A stretch of 41,161 bases of DNA from Priapulus caudatus (GCF_000485595.1 NW_014579091.1:1-41161); one strand, 5' to 3'. Counted from the stretch's first letter, positions 1 to 11,300 are shown. The notes: generated by a model not told the origin, from the letters alone. Program-made: numbers and translations.

Positions 1-76
1 AAACAGTTCTTGGTTTCTTAGAACACCTCGATTGAAGTTTGAAAGCTTTCAGTTTCCCTTTAAATATATGCTACAG

Positions 77-243
77 GTGTGGTTGATGTTGAAGCTAGAA
101 GATGGCCGTTACTTCCACTTTCCCGGGTTTCCTGATACAACTGTGTATAACACCGATGGACAAACATTCACTGCGGGAGGATTGAAGTTCGAGGTTTTAG
201 AACCGCTGGCCAGGTGTAGGCTCACATTCAACGGTCGTCTGAG
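77..243 (+). CDS. Exon E4 of PEP-synthase/rifampicin-phosphotransferase-like paralogue A (isolated)
   Basis: Seen: an open 167-nt exon with acceptor ...gctacag and donor gtatta, reading VWLMLKLEDGRYFHFPGFPD and ending ...CRLTFNGRLR. It enters in phase 0 and leaves in phase 2, which fits E3 (17458-17547, out in phase 0) and E5 (2506-2574, in with two bases carried over). Known: the invertebrate PEP-synthase-like family has this N-terminal block with a conserved pattern of 'PDTTVFNTDG..Y.AGGLKFE..EP', here PDTTVYNTDGQTFTAGGLKF. The function of this N-terminal domain is not established. The exon is cut off from its partners: 260 bases downstream a GT microsatellite ends at an N, followed by the last exons of the gene rather than by E5. 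A degraded near copy is at 18498-18666. Confidence 0.8.
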
Positions 244-375
244 GTATTATGATCAATATTCATTGAATGAAGTCATTTTGTAAAATGGTGTATACGCGTG
301 CGTGCATATTTGTGTGCATATGCGCGCGTCCGGACTCCGGAGTGTGTTCGTACGCGCTGTCGTCTACTGACATTC

Positions 376-503
376 ATACGCGCGTGCGTGCGTGCGTGCG
401 TGTGCGTGTGCGTGTGTGTGTGTGGGTGGGTGGGTGTATTTGTGTGTGCGTGCGTGCGTGTGTGTGTGTGTGCGTGTGTGCGTGTGTGCGTGTGTGCGTG
501 CGT
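376..503. repeat. GT/GCGT microsatellite ending at a single N (504)
   Basis: Imperfect (TGCG)n and (GT)n tract of about 130 bases, directly followed by one N at 504. What follows the N is coding sequence from the other end of the gene family, so this is a probable contig seam. The open frames here (Val/Cys/Arg-rich) are microsatellite translations. Confidence 0.9.
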
Positions 504-504
504 N

Positions 505-924
505 CAGCGAAGAAAGCGACGTATGTCTTCAAGACAGGTATGTATTATTCTGCGTGTTTAATTGAATATAATAAATCTATGAAGCAATTGTGAAAAATTA
601 AATGAAATTAATTAGATTGAGTTAATGTTCAGATACATGCCTAAAAACATGCCTAAAATACATGCCTAAATACATGCCTAAAAACAGGCATCTAAAATGT
701 GCAATCATTACTACAAATTTTGTGCATTTATTAACGTGTACTTCTTTTATTTAAAAAAAACTTATCGTCACGGCGCATGCAGTGTTAACTCTGTGCGGTT
801 GCGTTATCTGTATGTTACGTGTTTATACGTTAAAGGTGAGGAGGTGATTCTGAACGGAACCCTGGGTACAATCGCAAAGATCTCTCAACCGACCAGCAGC
901 GGGGCCAATGATGTATCATCATAG
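505..924 (+). CDS. Last two exons (C5 partial, C6 with stop) of paralogue A
   Basis: C5 remnant 505-537 begins right after the N and reads SAKKATYVFKTG with donor gtatgt; the intact equivalent is 36909-36983. C6 is 836-924, reading EEVILNGTLGTIAKISQPTS and ending GANDVSS with stop TAG at 922-924; its phase (one base carried over) fits C5. This is the end of the PEP-utilising phosphohistidine swivel domain, where the 'G..V.lnGt.GtV' strand closes the fold. The tail after SQPTS differs from that of paralogue B (37345-37418), so these are two different genes rather than one sequence seen twice. An AATAAA polyadenylation signal lies at 961-966, 37 bases after the stop. C5 is truncated at its 5' side by the N. 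Confidence is high for family, lower for which gene body it belongs to. Confidence 0.82.
635..690. repeat. Short tandem repeat, ACATGCCTAAA-like units
   Basis: Four to five units of 11-14 bases (acatgcctaaa with variable spacer) in the intron between C5 and C6 of paralogue A. The intact intron of paralogue B (36984-37344) has no such repeat. Confidence 0.7.
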
Positions 925-1048
925 AATTACCGCAAAATCAATTCATGATGTATGAGATTGAATAAAATAACGCAGGATTACCAAAAATATGCCTATGCTA
1001 ATATGCGCAAATCCGACGAGCTTGATTGAAATCAATGGATTATACACA

Positions 1049-1087
<39 letters not shown>

Positions 1088-1128
1088 TCACACACGTATA
1101 GTGTGACATTGTGTATCATATATATATA

Positions 1129-1159
<31 letters not shown>

Positions 1160-1176
1160 NATAGGCGGCTAGCATA

Positions 1177-1240
<64 letters not shown>

Positions 1241-1612
1241 CGCACCTACATGCATACTTGCACATGTTAGCGTACGCGCGTGTCTGTATACGTGTGGGGT
1301 GTTATTCTATTATCGCAACCTTTTTCTTTACACTCTATTCCTCTATTCTTACATATAATCCTTCCGTCTCTTGACATGTTTTTTTCTCCTCGTCTTCACT
1401 CATCATTATCGGTATAGCATTACGTTCCCGCAATTCTACAAAAATGTAAACCGTTTGCATGATTTATTTAAATATAAAATAGTCATGAAATCAGTAATAT
1501 TAGATTGATGCATGTCTGCTACAAAAAAATTAAGCATACGCAAAAAAAGATCCGGTATTAAGCGTAATATGTGCACGTTTTTTTTCCACACACACATATC
1601 ATTTATTTGCAG
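925..1612. other. Intergenic/seam region with CGCA and AT microsatellites and one N
   Basis: Holds a (CGCA)n tract at about 1046-1090, AT dinucleotide tracts from 1118 to 1238 broken by an N at 1160, and then about 370 bases of AT-rich unique sequence without coding signal. Right after the N comes the motif aggcggctagc (1163-1173), which also starts the clean block at 4791 and occurs at 19219-19230. No exon is visible until 1613. Confidence 0.7.
961..966 (+). promoter_or_regulatory. Polyadenylation signal AATAAA
   Basis: Canonical hexamer 37 bases after the TAG stop of exon C6, a normal distance for an animal gene. It supports 922-924 as a genuine gene end. Confidence 0.5.
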
Positions 1613-2156
1613 GGATGCCTGTTAGCCATGGTGTTGTCAGGGCCAAATGCAGGATAGTTCGAACGCTGGAGGAGGCAGACACTATACAGGTATTTAGATG
1701 AAGAAGTTGGAATGGATGATGGAAAATGGAAATGACGATATTTTATCCACGCATAATGACACTGATGTTCCTATATCAAATAGGGACCACACCGGGAGCA
1801 CTTACCGAATTTGAATGAATTTGTCTGTTACGCTATACTGTGTCCACCCCCAGGACAAAAGCAGCAAGCATGCTCCCAATATTCAATTATTAGCCATTAT
1901 ATGTGGGCACGCGACGGAGCGGGCATTTCTCGCCGCTTGGATCGGGGCGTGCTGTTGGCTAGAAAATTTTGCGCAATATATATTCAAAATACGTATTTAA
2001 ATTGCAATCCGGGATGGTCAGCCCCTAATATTAACTGTCCGTTTGTTTTATAGCAAGGAGAGATATTAATAGTGCCGTACACGGACATTGGTTGGTCACC
2101 TTACTTCCCTCTCGTGTCCGGTCTGTGCACAGAGATGGGAGGTCTTCTATCACACG
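1613..2156 (+). CDS. Exons C3-C4 (phosphohistidine swivel domain), paralogue A
   Basis: C3 is 1613-1689, reading MPVSHGVVRAKCRIVRTLEE then ADTIQ, the start of the mobile domain ('GiPaSpGvv.G.arvv' in relatives). C4 is 2054-2156, starting QGEILIVPYTDIGWSPYF and ending LCTEMGGLLSHG. Splice phases chain (C3 in 1/out 0, C4 in 0/out 1). Known: in the PEP synthase/PPDK and rifampicin phosphotransferase families, the histidine in the TE.GG.LSHG loop carries the phosphate between ATP-grasp and substrate sites; that histidine is present, though the loop's continuation (GAVIAREYGLP in paralogue B) is missing. The next exon downstream is E5 from the N-terminal half, so the gene is interrupted between 2157 and 2505. 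C5-C6 of this paralogue are probably those at 505-924, upstream of here. Confidence 0.82.
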
Positions 2157-2390
2157 GTAAACCTCAATGTCCAACTATATATAAATAAATTCTGTTCATG
2201 CTACCCAAAATTCATGGTACAGTATCATTTTATTATTTGTTTAAGTGTGGTCGTGCTATACGCAGTGAACACATTGTGCGTAAGGATTGCTTTTCAGACA
2301 TGCCGAGAAAGCTTGACTTTTTTTAGAAGATGTTCCCTATTATCTGAGGCACGATAAAGCGGAGACTACTATATATATATATATATATAT

Positions 2391-2419
2391 ATTCCTCTAT
2401 ATGAGTTATATAGAGGAAT
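2391..2419. repeat. Perfect 12-bp hairpin beside an AT tract
   Basis: Arms 2391-2402 and 2408-2419 (attcctctatat and its exact complement) around a 5-base loop, next to (AT)n at 2370-2390. It lies where the sequence switches from swivel-domain exons to N-terminal exons, so it may mark a join. Confidence 0.75.
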
Positions 2420-2505
2420 TTCGCATGAGGGAACGAGACAAGGCAGACGGGTTAGTGTTACTGTGAAGGTCGGAACACATGTGTACAAACTGGAAATTTT
2501 TATAG

Positions 2506-4689
2506 ACAGGGACAGAGAAACGAGTGGGACGCGGACGATGAAGGAAAACTAGTCCATGTAGAGTTTGCTTTCGTGTAAGTACTATATCGATAAATTGAAT
2601 ATATATGACTAAGTGCAATGACTCCCATCACAAAGCAGGCTCTGCTGGCCTAGTGTACGAGCAAAAAAATTCATACACATCTAATATTCACACATGCTAA
2701 AGTATGCGAAGTGAGCAATCAAGTACTAGCTTGAAAAAATTCCTATCCATCACCGTACTGGCTGTAAAATTATAACACGCTTTTATATGCAATGGTCATA
2801 CGTAGTATCAAGAGCAGATAAAGAAGGTTCTTCTTTGGCAGATTCTAAGGCAGATTCTTTATCTGCTCTTGGTAGTATTAAACCTTACCAACTATAGACA
2901 TGTCTATATATAATAACAAGAGCTAATAATACCTAATAAAACTAGAGCTACTAATAAAGGTATTATTAGCTCTTGATAATAAACACGTCAGCCCATGATA
3001 CATTTATCAATCGATCTTATAAGCCTGTATGTGATCAAAAAGTCACAGGATCGTGGTCATAACACAATTGCGAGCCACGTGCAACCTTTGGCAGATTTCC
3101 CCGGGATTTTATTACCGACATTTGTCTACTCATTGTAACCATATTTTCCGATCACGAAGCTGTCCTCGGAGTAAAATAATTCTTTATAGATCTTTCAAAC
3201 AATGTACGTAATGGAACGTGTCTTCTTGAACATGTATTCCCACCCATGTTGCATGCAAACAAGCCAGTTTTGTCTGGAAATGCGTTAATGAAAAAATGAA
3301 AATAGCGAACATCACTTATAGCATACAAAGCTCTTGACATTACGCGCATGCATAATCATGACGTTGGTCGGTAGGTGGACGGCTCTGACGGAACGGGTTT
3401 CCTTGAATTACGACAACGATCCATCCGTGGTTTCCGATGCTATTGCTAGAGAACAGTGGAATACCTCCTTCTTCAATCGTTTACGCAAATCTAGGTGCGC
3501 TCAAAGGACTAGGACTCAAGTGACTCTAGGACTCTCATTTGCTAAATAAAAAATGAAGATTGAGAATTTTGCAGTTATGAAGTTAGGAGAAATCATGATT
3601 TTCTTTTCTATATTCGAATTAATAGCCTTATACTCATGTGTGCCATAACAAAAATTCGAAGTAATTTCAACACATGTGTAATATAAATGCAGATGTACTA
3701 TTTACAGTGAGGAACATCAGAGGTATGAGGTCTGTGGTCAGCTGTTTGGTAAACTGACTGTCGCAATAGAACCAGAGAGGACATTGCTGCTAAGAGGCGT
3801 CAGACAACACTCCTGGGGCATTTGCGACTGGACAACCTACAACAGATACATGTCACACTGTGGATATCTGGAGGTTAGATAATTTAGATAATTATTATTC
3901 GTTTAGCTGACGTGGATTAACGGCCAGTGCCAACCTGCACCTGCTGAGAGCACCAGCTGTTATAATAACGACGATACATAATAATCAAATCACGGTATTA
4001 GGTTCATTTAAAAATGTTTAACAATGTGATCATCGAAACTCACAAGCTTAACCACGAGTATATACTGTAGTATCATTGGAAAAACATTGCTTATTTTCTA
4101 CCTGTCATTCTCCTAACTGTAAAAATGTACAAATGTGGAAAAAAACTTTTCATCACAAGTGTCTTTGCTACCAAATATAAACTAATTATGAAGGAAAGAT
4201 GCTAACATTGATATTTCTATTATTTTCGTTCAATAGGATGGAACTTTTTTCTCGTTTTCGGCAACAAGTATTGCTTCGTTTCTCTCTCAGTACGTATAAC
4301 GCTACACTCAGTAACAGACCGATCTGTAACTACGTTGTGGAAAAGGTTAAACTACATAATAAAGAAGCGATACAATATAATTATTATAGTGACTGAAATG
4401 CTTGGCCACGTCATTTTGATAAGTTATGGAAATCATAATATCGATGACATCGTAACTGTATTGATTCCAAGCGTTACCGATACACGTTACAAAAAAACAT
4501 AACGAATGCAAACGAATGTTTCAACATAATTATATTTTTTCCTTTGTCGTCGTATTTTCAGTATCGTCTGCGGATATGTGATTTTGCCCTGCGGACAGAC
4601 ACGTACACTGAAATCAACTGACCTGCACTTATCTCTACATGGGGAGATTACACCGCCTTCGGACAAGTTATGCTTTAATGCAATTGCTG
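2506..4689 (+). CDS. Exons E5-E9, N-terminal domain of paralogue A
   Basis: Five exons with consistent splice phases: E5 2506-2574 (QGQRNEWDADDEGKLVHVEF), E6 3375-3494 (WTALTERVSLNYDNDPSVVS, ends FFNRLRKS), E7 3708-3873 (EEHQRYEVCGQLFGKLTVAI, ends RYMSHCGYLE), E8 4237-4289 (DGTFFSFSATSIASFLS) and E9 4562-4689 (IVCGYVILPCGQTRTLKSTD, ends KLCFNAIAG). The order matches the recalled family layout: 'VHV.F.FIW.A', 'AIARE.W...FF..L', 'GQL.G...', 'R..SWG..DW....RY..H..YLEDGT', 'GYV..P.G'. E9 leaves in phase 1, which fits an E10 (12128 or 39354) but not what follows directly. The intron after E9 runs into a TCCA repeat, and a block of foreign order (4791-about 11930) follows. The acceptor of E6 has a weak pyrimidine tract. 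Confidence 0.85.
2806..2874. repeat. Stem-loop with 20-bp arms in the E5-E6 intron
   Basis: Arms 2806-2825 and 2855-2874, complementary apart from one G:T pair, around a 29-base loop. It contains AAGAGC, like the hairpin at 2917-2975. The pair resembles a foldback/MITE remnant. Confidence 0.75.
2917..2975. repeat. Stem-loop with perfect 18-bp arms
   Basis: Arms 2917-2934 and 2958-2975 (caagagctaataatacct and its exact complement), loop of 23 bases. It lies 42 bases after the 2806-2874 hairpin, in the same intron. Confidence 0.8.
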
Positions 4690-4709
4690 GTGAAGTTATA
4701 TATGAATTC

Positions 4710-4790
4710 ATCCACCATCCAACCATTCATCCATTCATCCATCCATCTATCCATCCATCCATCCATTCATCAATCTATCCATCTATTCAT
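4710..4790. repeat. TCCA/TCTA microsatellite, intron after E9
   Basis: Imperfect (TCCA)n tract shortly after the donor of E9. Two other TCCA tracts (11933-12086 and 39201-39316) each lie just before an E10 exon, so this tract and one of those are probably two ends of a single intron repeat. Confidence 0.85.
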
Positions 4791-5577
4791 AGGCGGCTAG
4801 CATAATATATATATATATATATATTGTACAATTTTATTAATTGCATCTGATCACGTGCTTACGAATGCTCCGAGTCAGCCTAAATTCCTACCAGTAGGAG
4901 TATGAAATTACCTACTTATTGACGTACTGTCATTTACAATAAATGTCCATCTACCGTGCTCATACCTAGCGTTAAATGCTGCTCAATATTATGCTTATAA
5001 TTTACCTTGCAAACAAATATGAATTTTATTTTATTTACATACTGCCCTATGCGAGTCCTCCTTCCCCTAAGGTGAGAAGTAATTCTCTTTCTACGCACGT
5101 ATATCAAAATAAAGACGGCAATGCGAGCTGAAAGTGATTCATAACCGTGTAACTATGGGTTTTTATTAATTTGTGAAAATTTGCATTAAACTTATAATAA
5201 GCCAACGTAAATGTGGTCAACGAGGGACGCTGTCCTTACGACTCATCCACCGATATGAACCACGCGCCACGACTGTTAGGGTTCCTTGGTTTTCCTTATT
5301 GCAAACGTATGTGTTCTCCTGGTAACCCAACACACCGACAGTGAACCTTACCCTGATAAAACGAATTATTGTTAAAGACGTGAGCACAAAGCCTGCATGC
5401 TACCTTCATACGGTGCTGGCAGGGACATGTACTGTAGATTCATATCACGTAAACACGAATCGAGCTTTTGCACTAAAGAAATGTACCAATGATTAGAAAC
5501 AACTATCTATATACAGTATTAAACCGGCAAATTCGATTAAACAATTATGAGGTGCCTCAGCGTTTACAGGTATGCAT

Positions 5578-5617
<40 letters not shown>

Positions 5618-7984
5618 TTCCAAGCAGAGATGTATGTAACAAATCGTTGTCAGTACACCTCTGTTTATAATTAGGAGAGCGCCCTAGCCTGTAGGGTGCA
5701 AAACTCCTACTATATCCCCTCCCGTCCTTCCCCTCGCCTCCCGTTTCACTCGGTCAGCCTTCTTCTACCGCTTCTTAGCTATATTCCTTGCCGCCTTTCC
5801 TCAGTCTCCCACCCTCTCTCTCTAAGCAAGCTATGTTATGCAGTTTTCTTTAATCCATACTGCACGCCTGAAACGGTGCTCACGCATGCGCAATATCTCC
5901 CGAGAAGAAGAATATTTTGCGAAAATTATGTATTTAAAATGTAGATGATGTATTCTAGCGTGGATTTACACGATAACATTCTATCAGTATCCTTTTCTTA
6001 GGAAATAGGAAGAAGATCTTTCATGTAGGGTGCCTGCTGCATATTCAATTCAGTACACAATCTGGCTACGTTAGTGTGTTAACGCATGTGCAATATCTCA
6101 CCAGAGTAGCTAGATTTTGTTATGAATATGCATTTAATATGGTTAGGGGGTATCTTAGCATAGATATATGTAATAAATTGTTATCAGTAGACTTGCGTTT
6201 ATTATTGGGAGTACGCCCGAACCTGTAGGATGCAAAACTCCTACTACATCCCCTTCCGTCCTTCCCCTCGCCTCTCTTGTCCCTCGCTCTGCCTCCAACT
6301 TTTTCTACCGCCCCCGCTATCTCCCGTGCCGCCTTTCCTCAGATTCACACCCCTCTCCCTCTCTCACTCTCAGCAAGCTATACAGTTTTCTTCAGTCCGT
6401 ACTGCACGCCTGAAACGGTGCTCGCGCATGCGCAATATCTCCCGAGAAGAATAATGTTTGCGAAAATTATGCATTTAAAATGTAGAGGAGGTGTGCTAGC
6501 ATGGATTTACACGATAACATTCCATCAGTATACCTCACTTAAGAAATAGGAAGAAGATCTTTCATGTAGGGTGCCTGCTGCATATTCAGTTCAGTACACA
6601 ATCTGGCTACGTTAGGGTGTTAGTGCATGCGCAGTATCTCATCAGAAGAGCTATATTTTGTTATGAATATGCATTTAATATGGTTAGGGGGTATCTTGGT
6701 ATAGATTTCTGTAATAAATTGTTATCAGTAGGCCTGTGTTTATACTTAGAAAAACGCCCTAGCCTGCTGAGTGCAAATTCTCCTACTTCATCCCCTCTCT
6801 TCATTCCCCTTGCCTCTCCTGTCCTTCGCTCAGCCTCCTTCTTTTTTTGCCGACCCCAACTATCTTCCCTGCCGCATTTGCTCAGATGCCCACCTGTCTC
6901 TTTCTCACACAGCAAGCTATATTATGCAGTTTTCTTCAGTCTGTACTGCACGACCGAAACGATGCTTGCGCATGCGCAATATTTCCAGAGAAGAGGATTC
7001 TTTTACAAAAATTGTGCATTTAAAATGAAGAGGAGGTATTCTACCATAGATTTATATGATAACATTCGATCAGTATACCGCTGTTAAGAAATAGGAAGAA
7101 GACCGTTTATGTAGGGTGCCTGCTGCATACACAATTCAGTACACAATCTGTCTACGTTAGTGTGTTAACGCATGTGCAATATCTCACCAGAGGAGCTATA
7201 TTTTGTTATGAATATGCATTTAATATGGTTAGGGGGTATCTTTGTATAGATTATTGCAATAAATTGTTATCAGTAGGCCTGTGTTTATACTTAGAAAAGC
7301 GCCCTAGCTTCTTTTTCTACCGCTATCACGCCGGAAACGGTGCTCGCGCATGCGCAATATCTCCCGAGAAGAAGAATATTTTGCGAAAATTATGCATTTA
7401 AAATGGAGAGGAGGTATTCTAGCATAGATCTACATGATAACATTTTATCAGTATACCTCTGTTAAGAAATAGGAAGAAGACCTTGCATGTAATGTGGTTG
7501 GACCATGCATTAATTACAACGAGTCGAACCCTTGCACATGAATCAGCAAGTTCGTCTATAAAAATATCCCGATATAAAAAATATGCAACCAGCAAAACTT
7601 CAATGAATAATTATAGCGTGCCATAATCATGCACGTGCATACGAAGTTCAAACAGATGCAATAGCGGATCCAGGAATATCGGAAGGGCTAAAGCAAGTAG
7701 CGAATGAAGCAAATCCACGGGCATCGTAGCATTGTAGTGCTTCTACGACGATTAACCGGCTTCTTTTAAAAAGTCACAAAATTTGAGAAACAATAATTAA
7801 AATAGCGGCCTAAATGCTCATAAATCTCTACTTCGCTGCAGATTTCTTCACTCGTTTTTTTGCCATTGATTCCAAAACGGAGTCATGGTCACCCTAATGA
7901 ACACAACTTCTAGACACGCTAGTGTATAGAGTATAGTCAATTGGGACCAGTACGTACGAGCATAATCATGACGTTGGTTGGTAG
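4791..7984. other. Non-coding block before the lone E6 exon, including satellite
   Basis: Starts with aggcggctagc, an AT tract (4805-4824), about 750 bases of unique AT-rich sequence, a GA tract (5583-5611), the ~540-bp tandem repeat (5640-7490) and 490 bases of unique intron leading to E6 at 7985. The whole block recurs, with many one-base indels, at 19219-23089 in what looks like its proper place between E5 and E6 of paralogue B. No coding exon is visible inside it; the small pyrimidine-rich open frames follow the repeat unit. Confidence 0.75.
5640..7490. repeat. ~540-bp higher-order tandem repeat, 3.5 copies
   Basis: The anchor gcgccctagcc recurs at about 5679, 6212, 6754 and 7299 (spacing 533, 542, 545). 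Each unit holds two related half-units marked by cgcatgcgcaatatctcc and cgcatgtgcaatatctcacc, alternating at about 200- and 340-base spacing, plus a CT-rich segment. The last unit lacks most of the CT-rich part. A dimeric satellite of this kind arises by doubling of an older shorter repeat. Confidence 0.85.
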
Positions 7985-8104
7985 GTGGACGGCTCTGACG
8001 GGAAGGTTTTCGTTTAACAACGACAACGATCCATCCGTGCTCTCTGATGCTGTTGCTAGAGAACCATGGAATGCCTCTTTCTTCGAATGTTTACGCAAAT
8101 CTTG
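7985..8104 (+). CDS. Single exon E6 (paralogue B type), clean copy
   Basis: 120 nt, same length and phase as E6 of paralogue A, reading WTALTGRFSFNNDNDPSVLS and ending FFECLRKSW, donor gtgagc. It equals the exon at 23090-23208, which has one base deleted. Here it is followed by a CA repeat and then by exon M1 from the middle of the gene, whereas at 23090 a CA repeat leads to E7 as expected. So this exon and the upstream block are probably a second representation of the paralogue B locus. Confidence 0.8.
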
Positions 8105-8180
8105 GTGAGCCTTCACATAATCGCTGTTTGTGATCGTAATTCTAGCAAAATTAGTAGTGTTTAGTAGTAAACGCGCGCGC

Positions 8181-8183
<3 letters not shown>

Positions 8184-8278
<95 letters not shown>

Positions 8279-8292
8279 ACACACACACACAC
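8184..8292. repeat. (CA)n microsatellite
   Basis: About 110 bases of CA repeat with two small interruptions. E6 lies before it and M1 after it, an order that cannot be one gene; the corresponding tract at 23287-23480 is followed by E7. The His-Thr-rich open frame over it is only the repeat. Confidence 0.9.
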
Positions 8293-8334
8293 GCGCGCGT
8301 ATACTGGTTTCATGTGTGCGCTCACTTCTTATAG

Positions 8335-11300
8335 GTCCTGCGAGTCGAACTGTTGGGCAGCAAAGCAGTCCAAAACACCTACGCAGAATTACTCGGATCA
8401 ACATTCTGCAAACACTTCATTTTTAACATGTATAACGTGAGTTAACATTATACACAGTTTGATTGTTCAAAACGAAAATTACCGCTTCTTAATGTTATTG
8501 CAAAACCTACCATATCAATTAGCGTGTCGAAAAGCGACTATGTAATTTGCAAGGCAATTGTTGCGAAAGAAAAACAGGTATCAGCCTTGTGCACCCTACA
8601 TACCAAGCTAGTTTCTTACTCCGTGTAAATAATGAACTGTTCTATACATACTAATTTTGGATTGGACTTTAACACTGAACGTGTTACGAATCTCTTATTA
8701 ACAGTCATTAATTATTTTAGTTGGTTAGAAGAACATTCGATAGGCCTACATACCACCAACTTCTAGATATTACTTTCATATGATAACGGGCTTCACTAAT
8801 CATCTATGATTATGCAGAAATCAATATTTACCAAATTGTTTTTATCTAGGGTATGTATTACATGAATGAATACACGACATTATTCGACACAGAAAAGCAA
8901 AAGGTTGAATTTGAGATCCTGCTGTATGGAAAACCGCTGGGAAATGAAAATTTAGACACGATCCATGCCCGTTACAGAAATATTCGTGTCCCGTTGTACC
9001 AGAAAATTATGGGAACCCTGCAGATGAACATAGTAAGTACACAGCAGCCAAGCGGCTATTGTAGTGTGCGGCCTCGCTGTCCGGACGCTATTACCTTGTT
9101 TTGTAGATTTGTCCCGTAAATGTTAAACAGTCAAATTAGCATACCGCCATATATAATGGGCGCACAGCACTCGAATCTGCAATGCACTACTTCTTCTTTA
9201 TAGTATGCGCTTAGAGGAAAGCACTACATTCAGCAAGGTAATACCGTAGTCAAATCGGCGAACACAGACTTCAGTACCACAGACATACGAATGCTGTATC
9301 AACAACTTGATAAACTCATCCAGACGAGTAGCGAGGTATGTACATTTTTATAGTAATCTACGTCGATTCTGTTTTTACGTCGAGCAGAATATTAATGTTC
9401 GAATGTAATCAATCATATTCCTCTCGCCAAATTGCAGGATAGTGTCATCGTAAAATGAACCACGTTATAAGCACCATGTGGGAGAAAATCTCTTGATTAA
9501 ACTAACTGGCGCTTACTTCGCCTGCTCCGGAAAGCGGGTGCAGTAATGCTAAGTGGGAGCTAGGGCCCATGTAAATGCAGAAGTGGGATTGAGGGGCTGA
9601 TTTCACGGATGTGTTTTACCACATAACGATAAAATCTGGCTTGAAGTCACAACGAGGGGTTCCTGGACGTCTGGAGCCCCTCTAGCTGGGTCCATCTTTT
9701 TGTGTATCCGGAGGTTTATAGAAGTACAATATACGTATTCGCTGTATGAATCTCTCACGATGAATACAATTCCCCACTACAAATATATATGAAACGATCA
9801 TCCAAATATGCATGTGTGACTTATCGGTATTGCTACGTGTATGACAATAACCCGGTTTCGTAGAATATAATATTATTAAGCATTATATCAGCTGCTGTTA
9901 TTCGTTTCAATACATGACGTACGTTGCTCTGGAAGGATTTAACTCGTGATCAGTTACGTCTAGTTCCCGTTTATATATCCTCTGGTCATTTAACCCACTG
10001 TGAACCTACACAATACACAATATTAACATTAGCACACATACATTTAATTACACGTTATCCTACGAAATGGTTTTAATCATTATCATTTAGGCATGGTACT
10101 GCCACTTGCAAGCTTCAATGGCATCCAATATGGCCAGTGCCATAATCCAACACATTTTGGACACTGGTCGAAGACAAGGTAAGTTATATGTCGCTAACCA
10201 AACAATACCCTGGAATTTAGTAATCGTAATTGTTGCAAACAATTGCAAAAATGTGTCAGGTATCCCCTAATGCATCTAATAATACAGAGCTAGCTGATTA
10301 TTCTTACAATTTACTTAATTGATTAAATTTACATTGTTAGTTATTAACACGTTCAACGCTGCCGGTGTTAACAATGCACCTACCGCCTTGCGCTGGGATT
10401 TTCGCGTTTTTACCGCGTATTCATTTATTGATTTACCACATTTTATTTGCAGGAAAGCTAACCAAACTGACACATTTACTCTACATAAGTGTTATCTCAC
10501 CCTTACACGTTTAAATAGTATGAAAATCGTTCCCCTTCATAATAATAAATTACATCTAATAATACAGAGGTAGCTGATTATTCTTACATTTACATTGTTA
10601 GTTATTAAGAAAGTACCAAAAATTGCATATAATGGGCACAACTTAAACGCTTACGTAAAAAAAGCAATTCCAAAAAATCCAAGCGTCACACCTTTGTACT
10701 ATTTCGTGTGGTTGTAATATAACGCGGAGGTAAGCAGTTTATGAATAGAATAGCTTTTATTGCAGTTAATCCATCCACGTGACGTGTAGTTTTCAAACAC
10801 ATGAAACAAATTAACGCGAAAACTTAAATGCTGTCAATGTTCTCCACCAGTGACAGACTTTCGCTGATTAGAATCATCCCTGCACGAGAAACCAATCTGT
10901 GTAAATATATATTTCAGATCACGCCATCCTAATGTCTGAAGTTGCCAACGTCCTATCAACCTGCCCAGACGTACTGAGTGCTGACGTGCCAGATGCTCTC
11001 AGGAAAATCGCGTTAACGGTGATTGACAGCGGTAAAGCCGAGTTCTTTCAGTCATTGTCAGCAAAGGAGGCAGCCCAGTGGCTACAGACAGATGACAGCG
11101 GAGAGCTGAAGAATGAGTTTGCAAAATTTATAGAGACGCATGGACACAGATGCGTGCGCGAGGTAAGCTTGGTATAACTGCAGTCATGATAGCACCTTAG
11201 TGCAAGAAATTTCACAACAAGTCTTATAAATGTATTGTTCGAAATTAATGACGTTGTTTGCTACAACTGGCTTCACAAATTGAATTCCGCCGTAGTTGCA

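Noticed and set aside
5696-7401. Several 75-156 codon frames rich in Ser, Leu and Pro
   Set aside because: They repeat with the ~540-bp satellite unit, are broken differently in each copy and have no splice or start support.
8130-8426. His-Thr and Cys-Val repeat open frames
   Set aside because: They follow the CA microsatellite; only 8335-8436 is coding, in another frame (exon M1). The frames at 23234-23479 and 14337-14534 are the same artefact.
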